This document shows, piece by piece, positions 51,320 through 60,154 of a stretch of 64,000 nt of DNA. The first letter of the stretch is position 1; each line of letters starts with the position of its first letter. Position numbers and translations under genes: made by a program. Source of the stretch: Halorubellus sp. JP-L1 (GTDB taxonomy: Archaea; Halobacteriota; Halobacteria; Halobacteriales; Natrialbaceae). The notes under the pieces are model-generated. The model was not told the DNA's origin and did no database searches. It worked only from the letters and a program-made list of their open reading frames with translations. Location: positions 186,001 to 250,000 of the forward strand of contig NZ_JAAOIR010000004.1 in assembly GCF_011440375.1 (NCBI RefSeq), written 5' to 3'.

Positions 51320-51477
51320 GGCGGTATGTAGGCGACGCGAACGGATAACGGCCCGGCCGGTCTGTTCCCGGGACGCACGAGCGCGAGCGGTACGTCGACG
51401 CGTTCACAGTGCGGAGGGACGCCGTGGGAGTCCCGTTCACAGTAGCTCTATCTGTACGGCGAGCGTATACGTTGACG

Positions 51478-53769
51478 ATGACGAGCGAGGACGACGGGAC
51501 ACCCCATCTCCTCCTGCTCGCGCACGACGGCGAGATGGCAAAGGAAGACGTCGCCGTCCTGGAAGCCGCAGGTGCATCCGCCGAAGTACGCACGGTCGAG
51601 GACGGGCGGGTGCCGGCCGCCGCGGCCACAGCGGCGTCCTGCGTCGTCTGCCCGTACGACCTGGGGGACGCGTCGGGCGTGGAGGTACTCCGGTCGCTCC
51701 GCGAGCACGCGGAGCGAGTGCCGTTCGTGCTGTACGCCCGCGACGGCGACGAGGCAGTCGCGACCGAGGCGTTTCGTGCGGGCGTGACGGACTACGTGCC
51801 GGTCGAGGACGGCGTGACGCCGACGGTCGCCGAACGGGCTGTCGCGGCGGTCGATGCCGAATCAGGCGCCGAACGCCCAGGGCGCGATGGCTCGGTCGCG
51901 GACGATCGCCGGGCGGTCGAGGACCGCGAGCGCGCGCTCCGGCGGGCGTACGAGGTGGTCGCCGACGGCTCGCTGTCGTTCGACGAACGCATCGAGGACC
52001 TCCTGGGGATCGTCCGCGAGGCGGTCGGGACGTCGTACGCGACGCTATCGTACGTCGAGGACGACGACTACACGTTCGAGGTCGTCGACGCGCCCGGACA
52101 GGACGACGTCGCCGCGGGCGACGTGACGTCGCTGTCGACGACGAACTGCGAGCGCGTGGTATCGACCCAGCAGACGCTCGTCCTCGAAGACATTGAGCGC
52201 GACGCGCCCGATCTCGCGGAGCGCGCCGGGAACGCGGACCGGGGGATCTCGTGCTATCTGGGGGCGCCCGTGACGGTGGACGGGGAGCCGTACGGGACGT
52301 TCTGCTTCTACGGCATGGAACCGCGCCGGGAGGCGTTCTCGGAGTGGCAGGTGACGTTCGTCGACCTGTTCAGCGACTGGGTGAGTCGAGAGCTGGAGCG
52401 CGAGCGCTACGTCGACCGGCTGCGGGCGTTGAACGACCTGCATTCGGTGGTGCGGACGTTGACGGACGCGGTCCTGCATCGCGAGGACGGCACGCGACTG
52501 GAGCAGACGGCGGTCGACCGACTGGTGCGCACCGACTCGTACGCGCTCGCGTGGGTGGACGCACCGGTCGACGACGACGCGGACGCGACGTCGACGGTGG
52601 CTGCGGCGGGCGCGGACGCCAGCGAGCTCTCGGACGCGAACGCAGGAACGGGCGCGGACGCTCACGGCGATGCGGACGCACACGTCGATGCGGACGCTCA
52701 CGGCGATGCGGACGCACACGGCGATGCGGACGCTCGCGGCGATGCGGACGCTCACGGCGATGCGGACGCTGACGTGGACGCGGCAGCGCACGTGAGCGAT
52801 CCGAGTCGGCGGGCGTTCCGCGAACGCGAGACTGTCGCGGTGGCCGTCCCGACCGACGGCGGTTCGGGCGGCGGCGGCGCTCGCGGGCGCGACCTCGCTG
52901 CGCGTGGCCTGGAGCGACGGGCGGCGGTCCCGGTCGCGTTCGAGGACGAGTCCTACGGCGTCCTGAACGTCGCGACGGCCCGCCGGGACGCGTTCGGGGA
53001 CCGCGAGCTCGCGGTGCTCGGGCAGGTCGGCGAGATCCTCGGCCTCACGATCGCGACCGTCGAGCGCGAGCGGTCGCTCGAAGCGGAACGCGAGCGACTG
53101 GAGTTCGTGAACCGCTTCGTCCGCCACAACCTCCTGAACGGCCTGAACGTCGTCGACGCTCGCGCGGAGATCCTCGAGTCGCACGTGGACGCGGACGGGC
53201 GCACGCACCTCGACACGGTCCGCGATCGGACGGCGGAGATGGTCGACCTCGTCGAGACGCTCCAGGCGCTCATGGAGGCGTTCGTCGCGAGCGAGTCCCG
53301 GCAGACCGAGCGCGTGGACGTTCGGTCGATCGTCGAGGCGGAGGTCGAGGAGGCGCGGGAGGCGTTCGAGCACGCGTCGTTCGAGCTGTCCGTGGATGCG
53401 GCGGCAGCGGCGGCGCCGGTGCGCGCGGACGCCCTGCTCGGGGAGGTGTTCGGGAACCTGCTCGCGAACGCCGTCCAGCACAATCCCGACCGGGCGCCGT
53501 CGGTGTCGGTCGACGTGGTCGCGAGCGCGACGTCGGTGACGGTGCGCGTGACCGACGACGGCCCGGGCATCCCCGAGGACGTCCTGCCGTCGATCTTCGA
53601 GACGGGCGAGCGCGGGTTCGACAGCCCCGGGACGGGGTTCGGGCTCTACCTCGTCCGCGAGATCGTGGACGCGTACGGCGGGAGCGTTGCGGTGACGAAC
53701 CACGACGACGGCGCGACGTTCGCGGTGACGCTCCCGCGAGCGGACGCCGAAGGGACGGGCAGCGAGTAG
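51478..53769 (+). CDS. GAF-containing sensor histidine kinase
   Basis: 763 residues from ATG 51478. Domains in order: a receiver-like N-terminus lacking clear phospho-acceptor features (about 8-125), a GAF domain (about 160-310; SYVEDDDYTFEVVDAPGQDD), a second GAF-like region (about 325-525) interrupted by a Ala/Asp/His/Gly repeat (about 393-430), an H-box RFVRHNLLNGLNVVDAR with phospho-acceptor His550, an N-box (NLLANAVQHNPDRAP), and ATP-lid DDGPGIPEDVLPSIFETGER / GTGFGLYLVREIVDAYGG. No transmembrane helix, so it senses a cytoplasmic signal. No cognate response regulator is adjacent. Confidence 0.88.
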   Translation: MTSEDDGTPHLLLLAHDGEMAKEDVAVLEAAGASAEVRTVEDGRVPAAAATAASCVVCPYDLGDASGVEVLRSLREHAERVPFVLYARDGDEAVATEAFRAGVTDYVPVEDGVTPTVAERAVAAVDAESGAERPGRDGSVADDRRAVEDRERALRRAYEVVADGSLSFDERIEDLLGIVREAVGTSYATLSYVEDDDYTFEVVDAPGQDDVAAGDVTSLSTTNCERVVSTQQTLVLEDIERDAPDLAERAGNADRGISCYLGAPVTVDGEPYGTFCFYGMEPRREAFSEWQVTFVDLFSDWVSRELERERYVDRLRALNDLHSVVRTLTDAVLHREDGTRLEQTAVDRLVRTDSYALAWVDAPVDDDADATSTVAAAGADASELSDANAGTGADAHGDADAHVDADAHGDADAHGDADARGDADAHGDADADVDAAAHVSDPSRRAFRERETVAVAVPTDGGSGGGGARGRDLAARGLERRAAVPVAFEDESYGVLNVATARRDAFGDRELAVLGQVGEILGLTIATVERERSLEAERERLEFVNRFVRHNLLNGLNVVDARAEILESHVDADGRTHLDTVRDRTAEMVDLVETLQALMEAFVASESRQTERVDVRSIVEAEVEEAREAFEHASFELSVDAAAAAAPVRADALLGEVFGNLLANAVQHNPDRAPSVSVDVVASATSVTVRVTDDGPGIPEDVLPSIFETGERGFDSPGTGFGLYLVREIVDAYGGSVAVTNHDDGATFAVTLPRADAEGTGSE
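52654..52779. repeat. 18-bp tandem repeat in the histidine-kinase gene
   Basis: Six full units starting at 52654, 52672, 52690, 52708, 52726 and 52744, each GCGGACGCTCACGGCGAT or one or two changes from it, plus a partial seventh. They encode ADAHGD hexapeptides in a loop of the second GAF-like region. The in-frame length allows expansion and contraction. Confidence 0.9.
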
Positions 53770-53805
53770 CGCGGTCGTTCGATCCCACGGGAGTGCTCGG
53801 GGCGG

Positions 53806-54414
53806 TCAGCGACGGACGACGGCGAGCGCGGCGACGAGGGCGAGCGTCCCGAGGAAGAACACGAGACCGGGTTCGAGGACGTCGAGGACGAGGTTCGCGA
53901 GCGTGCCGTCGGGTGCGACGCCGTCGACGGCGCTCGCGGGCTGGGCGGCGTCGTCGCTGAGGCGAGCGCCGCGCGCGAGGCGTTCGACGCCGTACTGGAC
54001 GAGCAGGCCGGCGGCCGCGAGCAGGCCGACGCCGCCGACGATGCGCGTCATCGAGCGCTCGACCGCGGGCGCGAACTCCTCGTTCCCGACGAGGACGATC
54101 GGGTCGCTCGCGGGGCCGTAGACGGCCATCTCGTTGCCTTTCTCCGAGTACCGGGCGTCGACGTGCTCGACGAGGCCGGCGTCCTGGAGCGTCGAGAGGT
54201 GGTAGTGGACGGTCTGGACGCTCTCGTCGAGGCGGTCGGCGAGCGCGCTCGCGGTCGCCGGCTGTTCGAAGAGCGCGCGGAAGACGCGACGGCGCGTGTC
54301 GGCAGCGAGCGCGTCGAGGACGACGTCGGACTCGTCGCCGACGACGTCGAGGACGAGCGGTCGCTCCTCGCTCTCGGCAACGTCCCCCTGAACGCGTTCG
54401 ATGAGGCTCCCCAT
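53806..54414 (-). CDS. Membrane-anchored ArsR-like winged-helix regulator
   Basis: 202 residues. The winged helix is at about 30-90 (ALAADTRRRVFRALFEQPAT, ALADRLDESVQTVHYHLSTLQDAGLVEHVDARYSE read in parts). Two transmembrane helices follow (about 122-142 and 178-200), so a DNA-binding domain is tethered to the membrane. The gene is 29 bp downstream of an S8 protease gene on the same strand, with its own TATA-like box over the protease stop codon. Confidence 0.82.
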   Translation of the reverse strand: MGSLIERVQGDVAESEERPLVLDVVGDESDVVLDALAADTRRRVFRALFEQPATASALADRLDESVQTVHYHLSTLQDAGLVEHVDARYSEKGNEMAVYGPASDPIVLVGNEEFAPAVERSMTRIVGGVGLLAAAGLLVQYGVERLARGARLSDDAAQPASAVDGVAPDGTLANLVLDVLEPGLVFFLGTLALVAALAVVRR

Positions 54415-54443
54415 TGCTACTCCCTCGTTCTCGCGTGACGGAT

Positions 54444-54452
54444 TTAATTGTG
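54444..54452 (-). promoter_or_regulatory. TATA-like box of the membrane regulator
   Basis: CAATTAAAT region on the minus strand, about 28-38 bases before the ATG at 54414 and overlapping the stop codon TAA of the protease gene. It would allow the regulator to be made independently of the protease. Confidence 0.4.
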
Positions 54453-55937
54453 GTCGTAACTCAAACCTCGCCTTGAGTGGTCGTAATCCGGGCGTACCGC
54501 GGCCGAACGAGCGGCGAACGGCTCCCTGGCGGCGAACGCGTCGTCGACGACCGAAGGGGCGTCGATGACCGACGGGGCGTCGATGGCTGGCTGGGCGTCG
54601 ATCACCGACTGTGCGACTATCGCCGATGGCCCGTCGGCCCCGGATGCGTCGGTGGTCCCGGTCGCGTTCGTCTCGTTGCGTGCGTCGCGGAGTGCGGCTG
54701 AGACGGCGCGCTCAGGCCTGAGGCGGCCGCCGCCGGTGCGTGCGTCGAGGCCTTCGACGCCGACGTCGCGCGCGGTCGATTCGAGGTAGGATTCGACGGT
54801 CGCGGGCGACGCGTTGGGCCGAACGGCGCGGACGAGTGCCGCGACGCCGCCGGCGCGGGCGGCGGCGACCGAGGACCCGTGGAAGCCGTCCTCGGCGCGT
54901 GCGGTCGCGAGGACGTCGACCCCGCGTCGCCCGTCCGCCGTGGGGCCGCTGGCGCTGTAGGCGGCGAGACGCCCCCGGACGGGATTCCACGCGCCGACTG
55001 CGAGCACGCCCTCGGCGGTCGCCGGGGCGACGAGACTCCCGCGGACGGTGACGTGCTGGAGGTCGTGCGTCACGGACGTGACGCGGACGGACGCGCCAGT
55101 CGGGCGGTTCGGGCCGCGGACGACGAGGAAGTGCGTGTCGTCCTCGACGCGGACGTTCAGTCGCGCGTTCGGTTCCGCGTCGGCGTCGTACGGCACCGAG
55201 CGTGCGACGAGGCGCGGGCCGTCGTCCGTGACGCGGTAGAGTTCGAGCGCGTACGATTCGTCGGCGTGCGCGCGATCCCAGGACACCCAGGCGCGGACGA
55301 CGCGCCCGCCGCCCCGGAGGTAGTTCCGCGCACCGTCCTCGACGACGAGCGCGCCGTCGCGAACCCGGTCGTAGCGGTCCCGGTACGTGCCGCGGGCGGT
55401 GTTGCCAGCCGCGGCGACGACGACGACGCCGCGGGCGACGGCGCGCTCGGTGACGTTCTCGACCGTCGACTCGCCGGACCCGTGCTTGCCGTGGAACGCG
55501 GCGGGGACGACGACGACGTCCGCGCCCTCGCGGACCGCCCACGCCATCGCGCGCCCGTACCCGCGCTCGCCGTCGAACTCGGCGAGGTAGAGGTCGACGT
55601 CGGGCGCGACGTCGACGACCTCGCGCGCCGACCGGGTGCCGTGGCTCGCGCCGGCGTTCGGGCCGACGGCGTCGCCGTCCCCGAACGAGCGCGCGGCGCG
55701 GACGCGGTCGGCGTACGCTGCGTCGGCGGTGTCGAACCCGGTCGGGTCGAGGACGGCGACGGTGACGTTCTCGCCCGTGACGCCGTCGGCGTGCACGCTG
55801 TCGACGTCGTCGTTCGGTGCCGGCGGCGCTTCGGGCGCCGGGGACGAGTCGGGGAGGGCGACGCCGGCGAGGCTGGCGACGAGCGCGAACACGACGAGCG
55901 CGACGACGAGGACCGTTCGGGGCGACTGCGTCGACAT
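54444..55937 (-). CDS. Subtilisin-like (S8) serine protease, membrane-anchored
   Basis: 497 residues. An N-terminal signal anchor (about 8-28) precedes the S8 catalytic domain: Asp64 in VAVLDPTGFD (usually DTG or DSG; here D-P-T-G), His99 in GASHGTRSA, oxyanion Asn179 in AAAGNTARGT and Ser356 in FHGSSVAAARAGGVAAL (usual GTSMAAP, here with Ala for Pro). A beta-rich insertion (about 190-300) splits the domain. The tail (about 430-497) is a repetitive Ala/Ile/Asp stretch (SVIDAPSVIDAPSVVD). All four catalytic positions are filled, so activity is plausible outside the cell. It precedes the membrane-bound regulator gene, hinting at a shared pathway. Confidence 0.8.
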   Translation of the reverse strand: MSTQSPRTVLVVALVVFALVASLAGVALPDSSPAPEAPPAPNDDVDSVHADGVTGENVTVAVLDPTGFDTADAAYADRVRAARSFGDGDAVGPNAGASHGTRSAREVVDVAPDVDLYLAEFDGERGYGRAMAWAVREGADVVVVPAAFHGKHGSGESTVENVTERAVARGVVVVAAAGNTARGTYRDRYDRVRDGALVVEDGARNYLRGGGRVVRAWVSWDRAHADESYALELYRVTDDGPRLVARSVPYDADAEPNARLNVRVEDDTHFLVVRGPNRPTGASVRVTSVTHDLQHVTVRGSLVAPATAEGVLAVGAWNPVRGRLAAYSASGPTADGRRGVDVLATARAEDGFHGSSVAAARAGGVAALVRAVRPNASPATVESYLESTARDVGVEGLDARTGGGRLRPERAVSAALRDARNETNATGTTDASGADGPSAIVAQSVIDAQPAIDAPSVIDAPSVVDDAFAAREPFAARSAAVRPDYDHSRRGLSYDHN

Positions 55938-56004
55938 GTCGGGGTCGTGGCCGGTGGGTCGACCGGTGCCCGAAAAGGTCTATCGATGACGTGCGGGCAC
56001 CCGT

Positions 56005-56046
56005 AATCGGGGGAACGCATAAGCCGCCCCCTGTTCAATCGGGGGA
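56005..56046. repeat. Direct repeat flanking the UspA promoter
   Basis: AATCGGGGGA occurs at 56005-56014 and 56037-56046, exactly 32 bp apart, on either side of a TATA-like CGCATAAGCC (about 56017-56026). The second copy ends one base before the ATG at 56048. Confidence 0.5.
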
Positions 56047-56047
56047 C

Positions 56048-56449
56048 ATGTATCACGTACTCCTGCCGATCGACGACAACGAGGGGCGAGCGACTGCACA
56101 GGCGAACGCGATCGCGGACCTGCCGGCCGCGGACACGGACGTGGAGGTGACGGTGCTGCACATCTTCCAGGACAACCCGTCGGGGGCGTCCGTGCACCAG
56201 GTCGGGTCGGTGCGGCGCGCGACCGAGGTCCTCGAGGCGGCGGGCGTGGAGTACGCGCTCGACGAGGAGTCGGGGAGTCCGGCGTCCGAGATCGTCGAGC
56301 GCGCCGAAGATCTGGACGTGGACGCGATCTGCGTCGCCGGCCGGAAGCGTTCGCCGACGGGGAAGGCGCTGTTCGGGAGCGTCTCGCAGAACGTCATCCT
56401 CGACACGAACCGGACCGTGCTGTTCGCGCACGTCGAATCCGAGGAGTGA
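56048..56449 (+). CDS. Single-domain universal stress protein
   Basis: 133 residues from ATG 56048. MYHVLLPIDDNEGRATAQAN opens the UspA fold and ICVAGRKRSPTGKALFGSVSQNVI is the nucleotide-binding loop (GRKRSPxGKxxFGS, common in haloarchaea). Divergent from the S8 protease gene, with 110 bp between the starts. Confidence 0.88.
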   Translation: MYHVLLPIDDNEGRATAQANAIADLPAADTDVEVTVLHIFQDNPSGASVHQVGSVRRATEVLEAAGVEYALDEESGSPASEIVERAEDLDVDAICVAGRKRSPTGKALFGSVSQNVILDTNRTVLFAHVESEE

Positions 56450-56575
56450 GCGCCTCGCGGAGATCGGCGCGTTCGGTCGCGTAGCGACTTCCATTCGGTG
56501 TCCGGGCGTTTGCGGGGTCGCGAATCGTGGCGTCGTCCGCTGGCTCGGTCAGGTGCCGTCCGCGGATTGACGGGG

Positions 56576-57187
56576 TCAGTCGTCGTCCGTGGGCTTCTCG
56601 AGGTCGCGCTCGGCGGGCGGTCGCTGGACGTGGAGGACGATGCTGGCGTCGGTCGAGACCTCCATCTCGTACTCCATTGGGGTCTCGTCGGTGGGTTCGA
56701 AGCCGAGTTCGCGGTAGACGTGGATGGCGGTCGCGTTGTCGCGGGCGACGTCGAGGGCGACGCCGTCGCAGCCGCTGCTGGCGGCGTGTGCGAGGACGTG
56801 CTTGGTGAGCTCGGTGCCGAGTCCGTGGCCGTGATGGTCGGGGTCGACGTACACGAGCATCTCGGGGACGTCGGCGTCGGCGGGCGCGTACCCGGCGTGG
56901 CCGACGACGGTGCCGTCGAGGGTGGCGACGAAGTTCCGACCTCGCTCGAGGAGGGTGTCCAGCCAGTCGCGGATCACGGGCTCCTGGGCCGGTGGGATGC
57001 CCATCGACCGGTGCTCGGCGGGGTAGTCGCGGTACATGTCGACGACGCCGTCGAGCGAGTCGTCGGCGGTCGGCTGGACGAGGTACGGGCGGCCCTCGGC
57101 GTCGAGGAACCGCGGACACCGTGGGGGGCAGTGCTCGGTGCCCTCGCAGTCGCCGTGCCACCACGAACTGCACGCGTTCGACGCCAT
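56576..57187 (-). CDS. GNAT-family acetyltransferase with N-terminal cysteine cluster
   Basis: 203 residues. The first 27 residues hold Cys6, Cys14, Cys20 and Cys24 (CSSWWHGDCEGTEHCPPRC), a probable zinc site. The GNAT fold follows, with EMLVYVDPDHHGHGLGTELT (the acetyl-CoA R/Q-x-x-G-x-G/A region) and CDGVALDVARDNATAIHVYRELGF. Acceptor unknown. Confidence 0.85.
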   Translation of the reverse strand: MASNACSSWWHGDCEGTEHCPPRCPRFLDAEGRPYLVQPTADDSLDGVVDMYRDYPAEHRSMGIPPAQEPVIRDWLDTLLERGRNFVATLDGTVVGHAGYAPADADVPEMLVYVDPDHHGHGLGTELTKHVLAHAASSGCDGVALDVARDNATAIHVYRELGFEPTDETPMEYEMEVSTDASIVLHVQRPPAERDLEKPTDDD

Positions 57188-57277
57188 TTCGCATGAGATG
57201 ACGTCTCACGGGAACGTGAAGGGGCGGGGGCGTTCTATATATCTGGGAATGGCGTGGGGCGGGGGCCTGGTTCGACG

Positions 57278-58420
57278 TCACGCGGATCCGACGACTGCGA
57301 GGACGTCGGGCGCTTCGTAGACCCGGTAGCGTTCGCCGCCCGAAATCTGTTCGACGATGCCTTCGGCTTCGAGCGCCTCGATGGCGTCGTAGACCGCCTG
57401 CCTGGAGCGGCCCGTCGCCTCGATGGCGCGCGGCGCGGTCAGGTACGGTTCCTCGAACACGTACTCGACGACGTCGCGGACCGCGGGGCGCTTCGGGAAG
57501 CGCTCGAAGTACGACTCCTGGAGGGACTGGAGTTCGACGCCGCAGTCGTACGCGTCGATCGCCTGTTCGGCGATGGCGTTCAGTACGAACTCGATCCACT
57601 GCGTCCACGCGCCTTCCCGACTGACTTCGAGGAGGTAGTCGAGGTACTGCTGGCGGCGGCGATTGAAGTACGCGCTCAGGTAGAGGTACGGCTCGGGGAG
57701 GAGGCCGGCGTCGTACAGCTGGAGCATCATGAGGAGGCGACCGAGGCGGCCGTTCCCGTCCCGGAACGGGTGGATGGTCTCGAACTGGTAGTGCGCGAGC
57801 GCGACGTCGACGAGCGGCGGATAGGAGCCGCGGTCGACGTACGCGAGGAGCTGCTCGAGGAGGATCTCGACGGTGTCCGGGTTCGCGGGCACGAACCGCG
57901 CGTGCTCGATGGAGCCGTCAGGGCTCCCGATGTAGACGGGGACGTCGCGGAGTTCGCCGGGGCGGTCCTCGCCGCCGCGGACGTCGTCCATGAGCGTCTC
58001 GTGGAGGTCGCAGACGAGGTCGACGCTGAGCGATTCGCCGTCGCTGAGACGCGAGAACCCCTGGCGGACAGCGTCGACGTAGTTGTAGGCTTCGCGGACG
58101 TCCTTCGAGTCGGCCGCGGATCGCTCGGGCGAGGAGTCGATGTCGTGGAGGATGATGTCGGAGACGGTGACGTTCGTGCCCTCGATCTGCGAGCTCATCG
58201 CGGCTTCGCGGACGACGAACGGCGCGATGAGGAGGTTCTCGTTGTCGACGTTCCCGTGGAGCGTCGCGAGCCGCCCGAGCGCGTACTGGGCGTCGCCGTA
58301 GACGGCGAGGAGGTCGTTCGTCAACTCGACGTCCGGGGGGAGACTCGGTGGCCTGAAGCAGGGGATGCCGTCGTAGTGGTCTATCGAGCCCGGGCCGTTC
58401 TCGAACTCCGCCGGATCCAT
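57278..58420 (-). CDS. Fic-domain protein with C-terminal HTH
   Basis: 380 residues from ATG 58420 (the frame continues to a TTG at 58447). The Fic motif is HPFRDGNGRLGR at residues 217-228, complete. An inhibitory (S/T)xxxE(G/N) motif occurs upstream (Ser76 to Gly81 in SSQIEGT), so this is a class II, self-inhibited Fic protein, with Glu80 as brake. The C-terminal ~80 residues form a winged helix (TAPRAIEATGRSRQAVYDAI). Fic enzymes transfer AMP to target side chains. Paired dyad sites upstream and the HTH suggest autoregulation. Confidence 0.93.
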   Translation of the reverse strand: MDPAEFENGPGSIDHYDGIPCFRPPSLPPDVELTNDLLAVYGDAQYALGRLATLHGNVDNENLLIAPFVVREAAMSSQIEGTNVTVSDIILHDIDSSPERSAADSKDVREAYNYVDAVRQGFSRLSDGESLSVDLVCDLHETLMDDVRGGEDRPGELRDVPVYIGSPDGSIEHARFVPANPDTVEILLEQLLAYVDRGSYPPLVDVALAHYQFETIHPFRDGNGRLGRLLMMLQLYDAGLLPEPYLYLSAYFNRRRQQYLDYLLEVSREGAWTQWIEFVLNAIAEQAIDAYDCGVELQSLQESYFERFPKRPAVRDVVEYVFEEPYLTAPRAIEATGRSRQAVYDAIEALEAEGIVEQISGGERYRVYEAPDVLAVVGSA

Positions 58421-58448
58421 CTTGACGTAGCCTCCGGCCCACGGCAAC

Positions 58449-58482
58449 CTAAGTCTGCTGGCTATCGATTCAGTTGACTTAG
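58449..58482. promoter_or_regulatory. Dyad operator site 1 before the Fic gene
   Basis: CTAAGTC (58449-58455) and GACTTAG (58476-58482) are perfect reverse complements 20 bases apart. The site spans 29-62 bases before the Fic ATG, overlapping the expected promoter box. Confidence 0.6.
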
Positions 58483-58591
58483 CCCCGGACGTTCGAGCGT
58501 CTGCGTCTGCCGCCCGCTCGAAGGTCGGCGTCTAACGACCGCTGGCGCCGCGTGGCCGTCGTCGTCGAACGCAGCGGCATCGGAAGCACCG

Positions 58592-58624
58592 CTTAGTCTA
58601 CTACACGCCATATAGTTGACTTAG
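58592..58624. promoter_or_regulatory. Dyad operator site 2 before the Fic gene
   Basis: CTTAGTC (58592-58598) and GACTTAG (58618-58624). The right part AGTTGACTTAGC with the following CCGGACG matches site 1 with one difference over 20 bp. It contains the AT-rich CCATATAG. It is about 142 bp farther from the Fic start than site 1. Confidence 0.6.
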
Positions 58625-58656
58625 CGCCGGACGGGGCGCTTTCGCGTCCACGGTCG

Positions 58657-60129
58657 TCACCGGTGCGACGACCCGTCCTCCTCGTCGACCACCTCGGGCG
58701 TCCCGCTCAGGATCCCCCGGAGGTCCGAGAGCGGTTCGCCGACCTTGAGGCCGTGCTCGGTGATCTCGAACCGGCGGAGCGTCCGCTCGTAGTCGCTCGT
58801 CCGCTTCTTCAGGACGCCGATTGCCTTCCGGAGTTCGCCCTGCACCTCGAGGTGGCGGAGGAACACGATGTTGTCCGCGAGGTAACTGATGTTGTCCTGG
58901 GTCACGTGGAACTCGCCGGTCACGTCCGTCGTCTCGTCTATGAGCAGCGTCGTGACGCCCTGGTTCTTGAGGTAGCGACCGAGCGCGTGCAGGCGTTCGG
59001 CGGTATGTTCGGACTCACCCCGGAGCGACATCCGGTATCCCGCGATGCCGTCGATCATCACGATGCTCGCCCCCGCCTCCTCGACCTCGCGCACGACCTT
59101 CGACGAGAACTCCTGGGGCGACACCTCGAGCGCCTCGACCTCCTCGACGTGGAGCGTCCCCCGGTCGAGCATCCGCTTCACGGGGAGGTTCACGCCCTCC
59201 GAACGCTTCAGGAACGTCCGCTTGCTCTCCTCGAACAGGTACACCACGGAGCGTTCGCCGCGTCCCGCCGCCTCCTTCATGAACTGCGTCCCGAGCGTGG
59301 TCTTCCCGACTCCGGTCGGGCCGCTGACGACGCTGACGGTCCCCGTCTCGAGGCCGCCGTTCAGTATCTCGTCGACCTCCGGGACGCCCGAGGAGATCGT
59401 CTCCCAGTCGAACTCTCGACGTCCCTCGCCGGGTCGAAGCTCCGGGTACACCGTGATGCCGTCGTCTCGTATCCGGTACGCGTGCGTGCCGGGGTTCGTC
59501 GACGAACCGCGGAACTTCGGTACCGTGAGCCGGCGACCGACGTCGGTGGTGGCCAGCTGTATCGTGCCGTCGCTGATGTACTGGAGGTCCTCGGTCGGGA
59601 GCCGCCCGGTCTCCTGTGCGGTGAAGAGGACCGTCGCGCCGTGTTCCTTCAGGAAGCGCATCACGCCGATGGCTTGCTTCCGGAACTGGTACTCGCCGGT
59701 CGTGAGGTAGTGCAGTTGCGTGAGCGGGTCGATGACGACGCAGTCCGGTTCGACCGACTCGACCGTGTCGATTATCGACTCCCGGAGCGGTTCTTGTTCG
59801 ACGTCGGCCGGCTCGAAGAGGTCGTAGTCGCCCTCCGAACTGAACACCTCGCTTCCGGGACTGAGGTCGAGGAATTCGATGGCGTCGACGTCGAACCCGA
59901 ACTGTGCCGCGTTCGCCTGGAGTTCCGTTACGTCCTCTTCGAGGTTGATGAAGAGACTCGTCTCGTCGGCCGCGACGCCCGCCTGGAGGAAGTGGAACCC
60001 GAGCATGGTCTTGCCCGCGCCCGCCGGACCGTTCAGCATGTAGCCCCGGCCCGGGATGAGTCCGCCGTGCAATATCGCGTCCAAATTCACAAGACCAGTC
60101 GATATCCTTTCACTTTCGTCCACGACCAT
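58657..60129 (-). CDS. KaiC-like double-RecA ATPase
   Basis: 490 residues in two KaiC/RecA-like halves. Walker A motifs are NGPAGAGKTMLGFHFL (Lys40) and SGPTGVGKTTLGTQFM (Lys276); Walker B-like regions are EPDCVVIDPLTQLHYL and ASIVMIDGIAGYRMSL. KaiC-family proteins in archaea act as ATP-dependent signalling or clock-like proteins; neither autokinase residues nor a KaiB/KaiA gene are seen. It is divergent from a PAS histidine kinase (152 bp between the starts), a common pairing. Confidence 0.88.
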   Translation of the reverse strand: MVVDESERISTGLVNLDAILHGGLIPGRGYMLNGPAGAGKTMLGFHFLQAGVAADETSLFINLEEDVTELQANAAQFGFDVDAIEFLDLSPGSEVFSSEGDYDLFEPADVEQEPLRESIIDTVESVEPDCVVIDPLTQLHYLTTGEYQFRKQAIGVMRFLKEHGATVLFTAQETGRLPTEDLQYISDGTIQLATTDVGRRLTVPKFRGSSTNPGTHAYRIRDDGITVYPELRPGEGRREFDWETISSGVPEVDEILNGGLETGTVSVVSGPTGVGKTTLGTQFMKEAAGRGERSVVYLFEESKRTFLKRSEGVNLPVKRMLDRGTLHVEEVEALEVSPQEFSSKVVREVEEAGASIVMIDGIAGYRMSLRGESEHTAERLHALGRYLKNQGVTTLLIDETTDVTGEFHVTQDNISYLADNIVFLRHLEVQGELRKAIGVLKKRTSDYERTLRRFEITEHGLKVGEPLSDLRGILSGTPEVVDEEDGSSHR

Positions 60130-60154
60130 ACGCCGTCCACCCGTGGAAGCGCAT

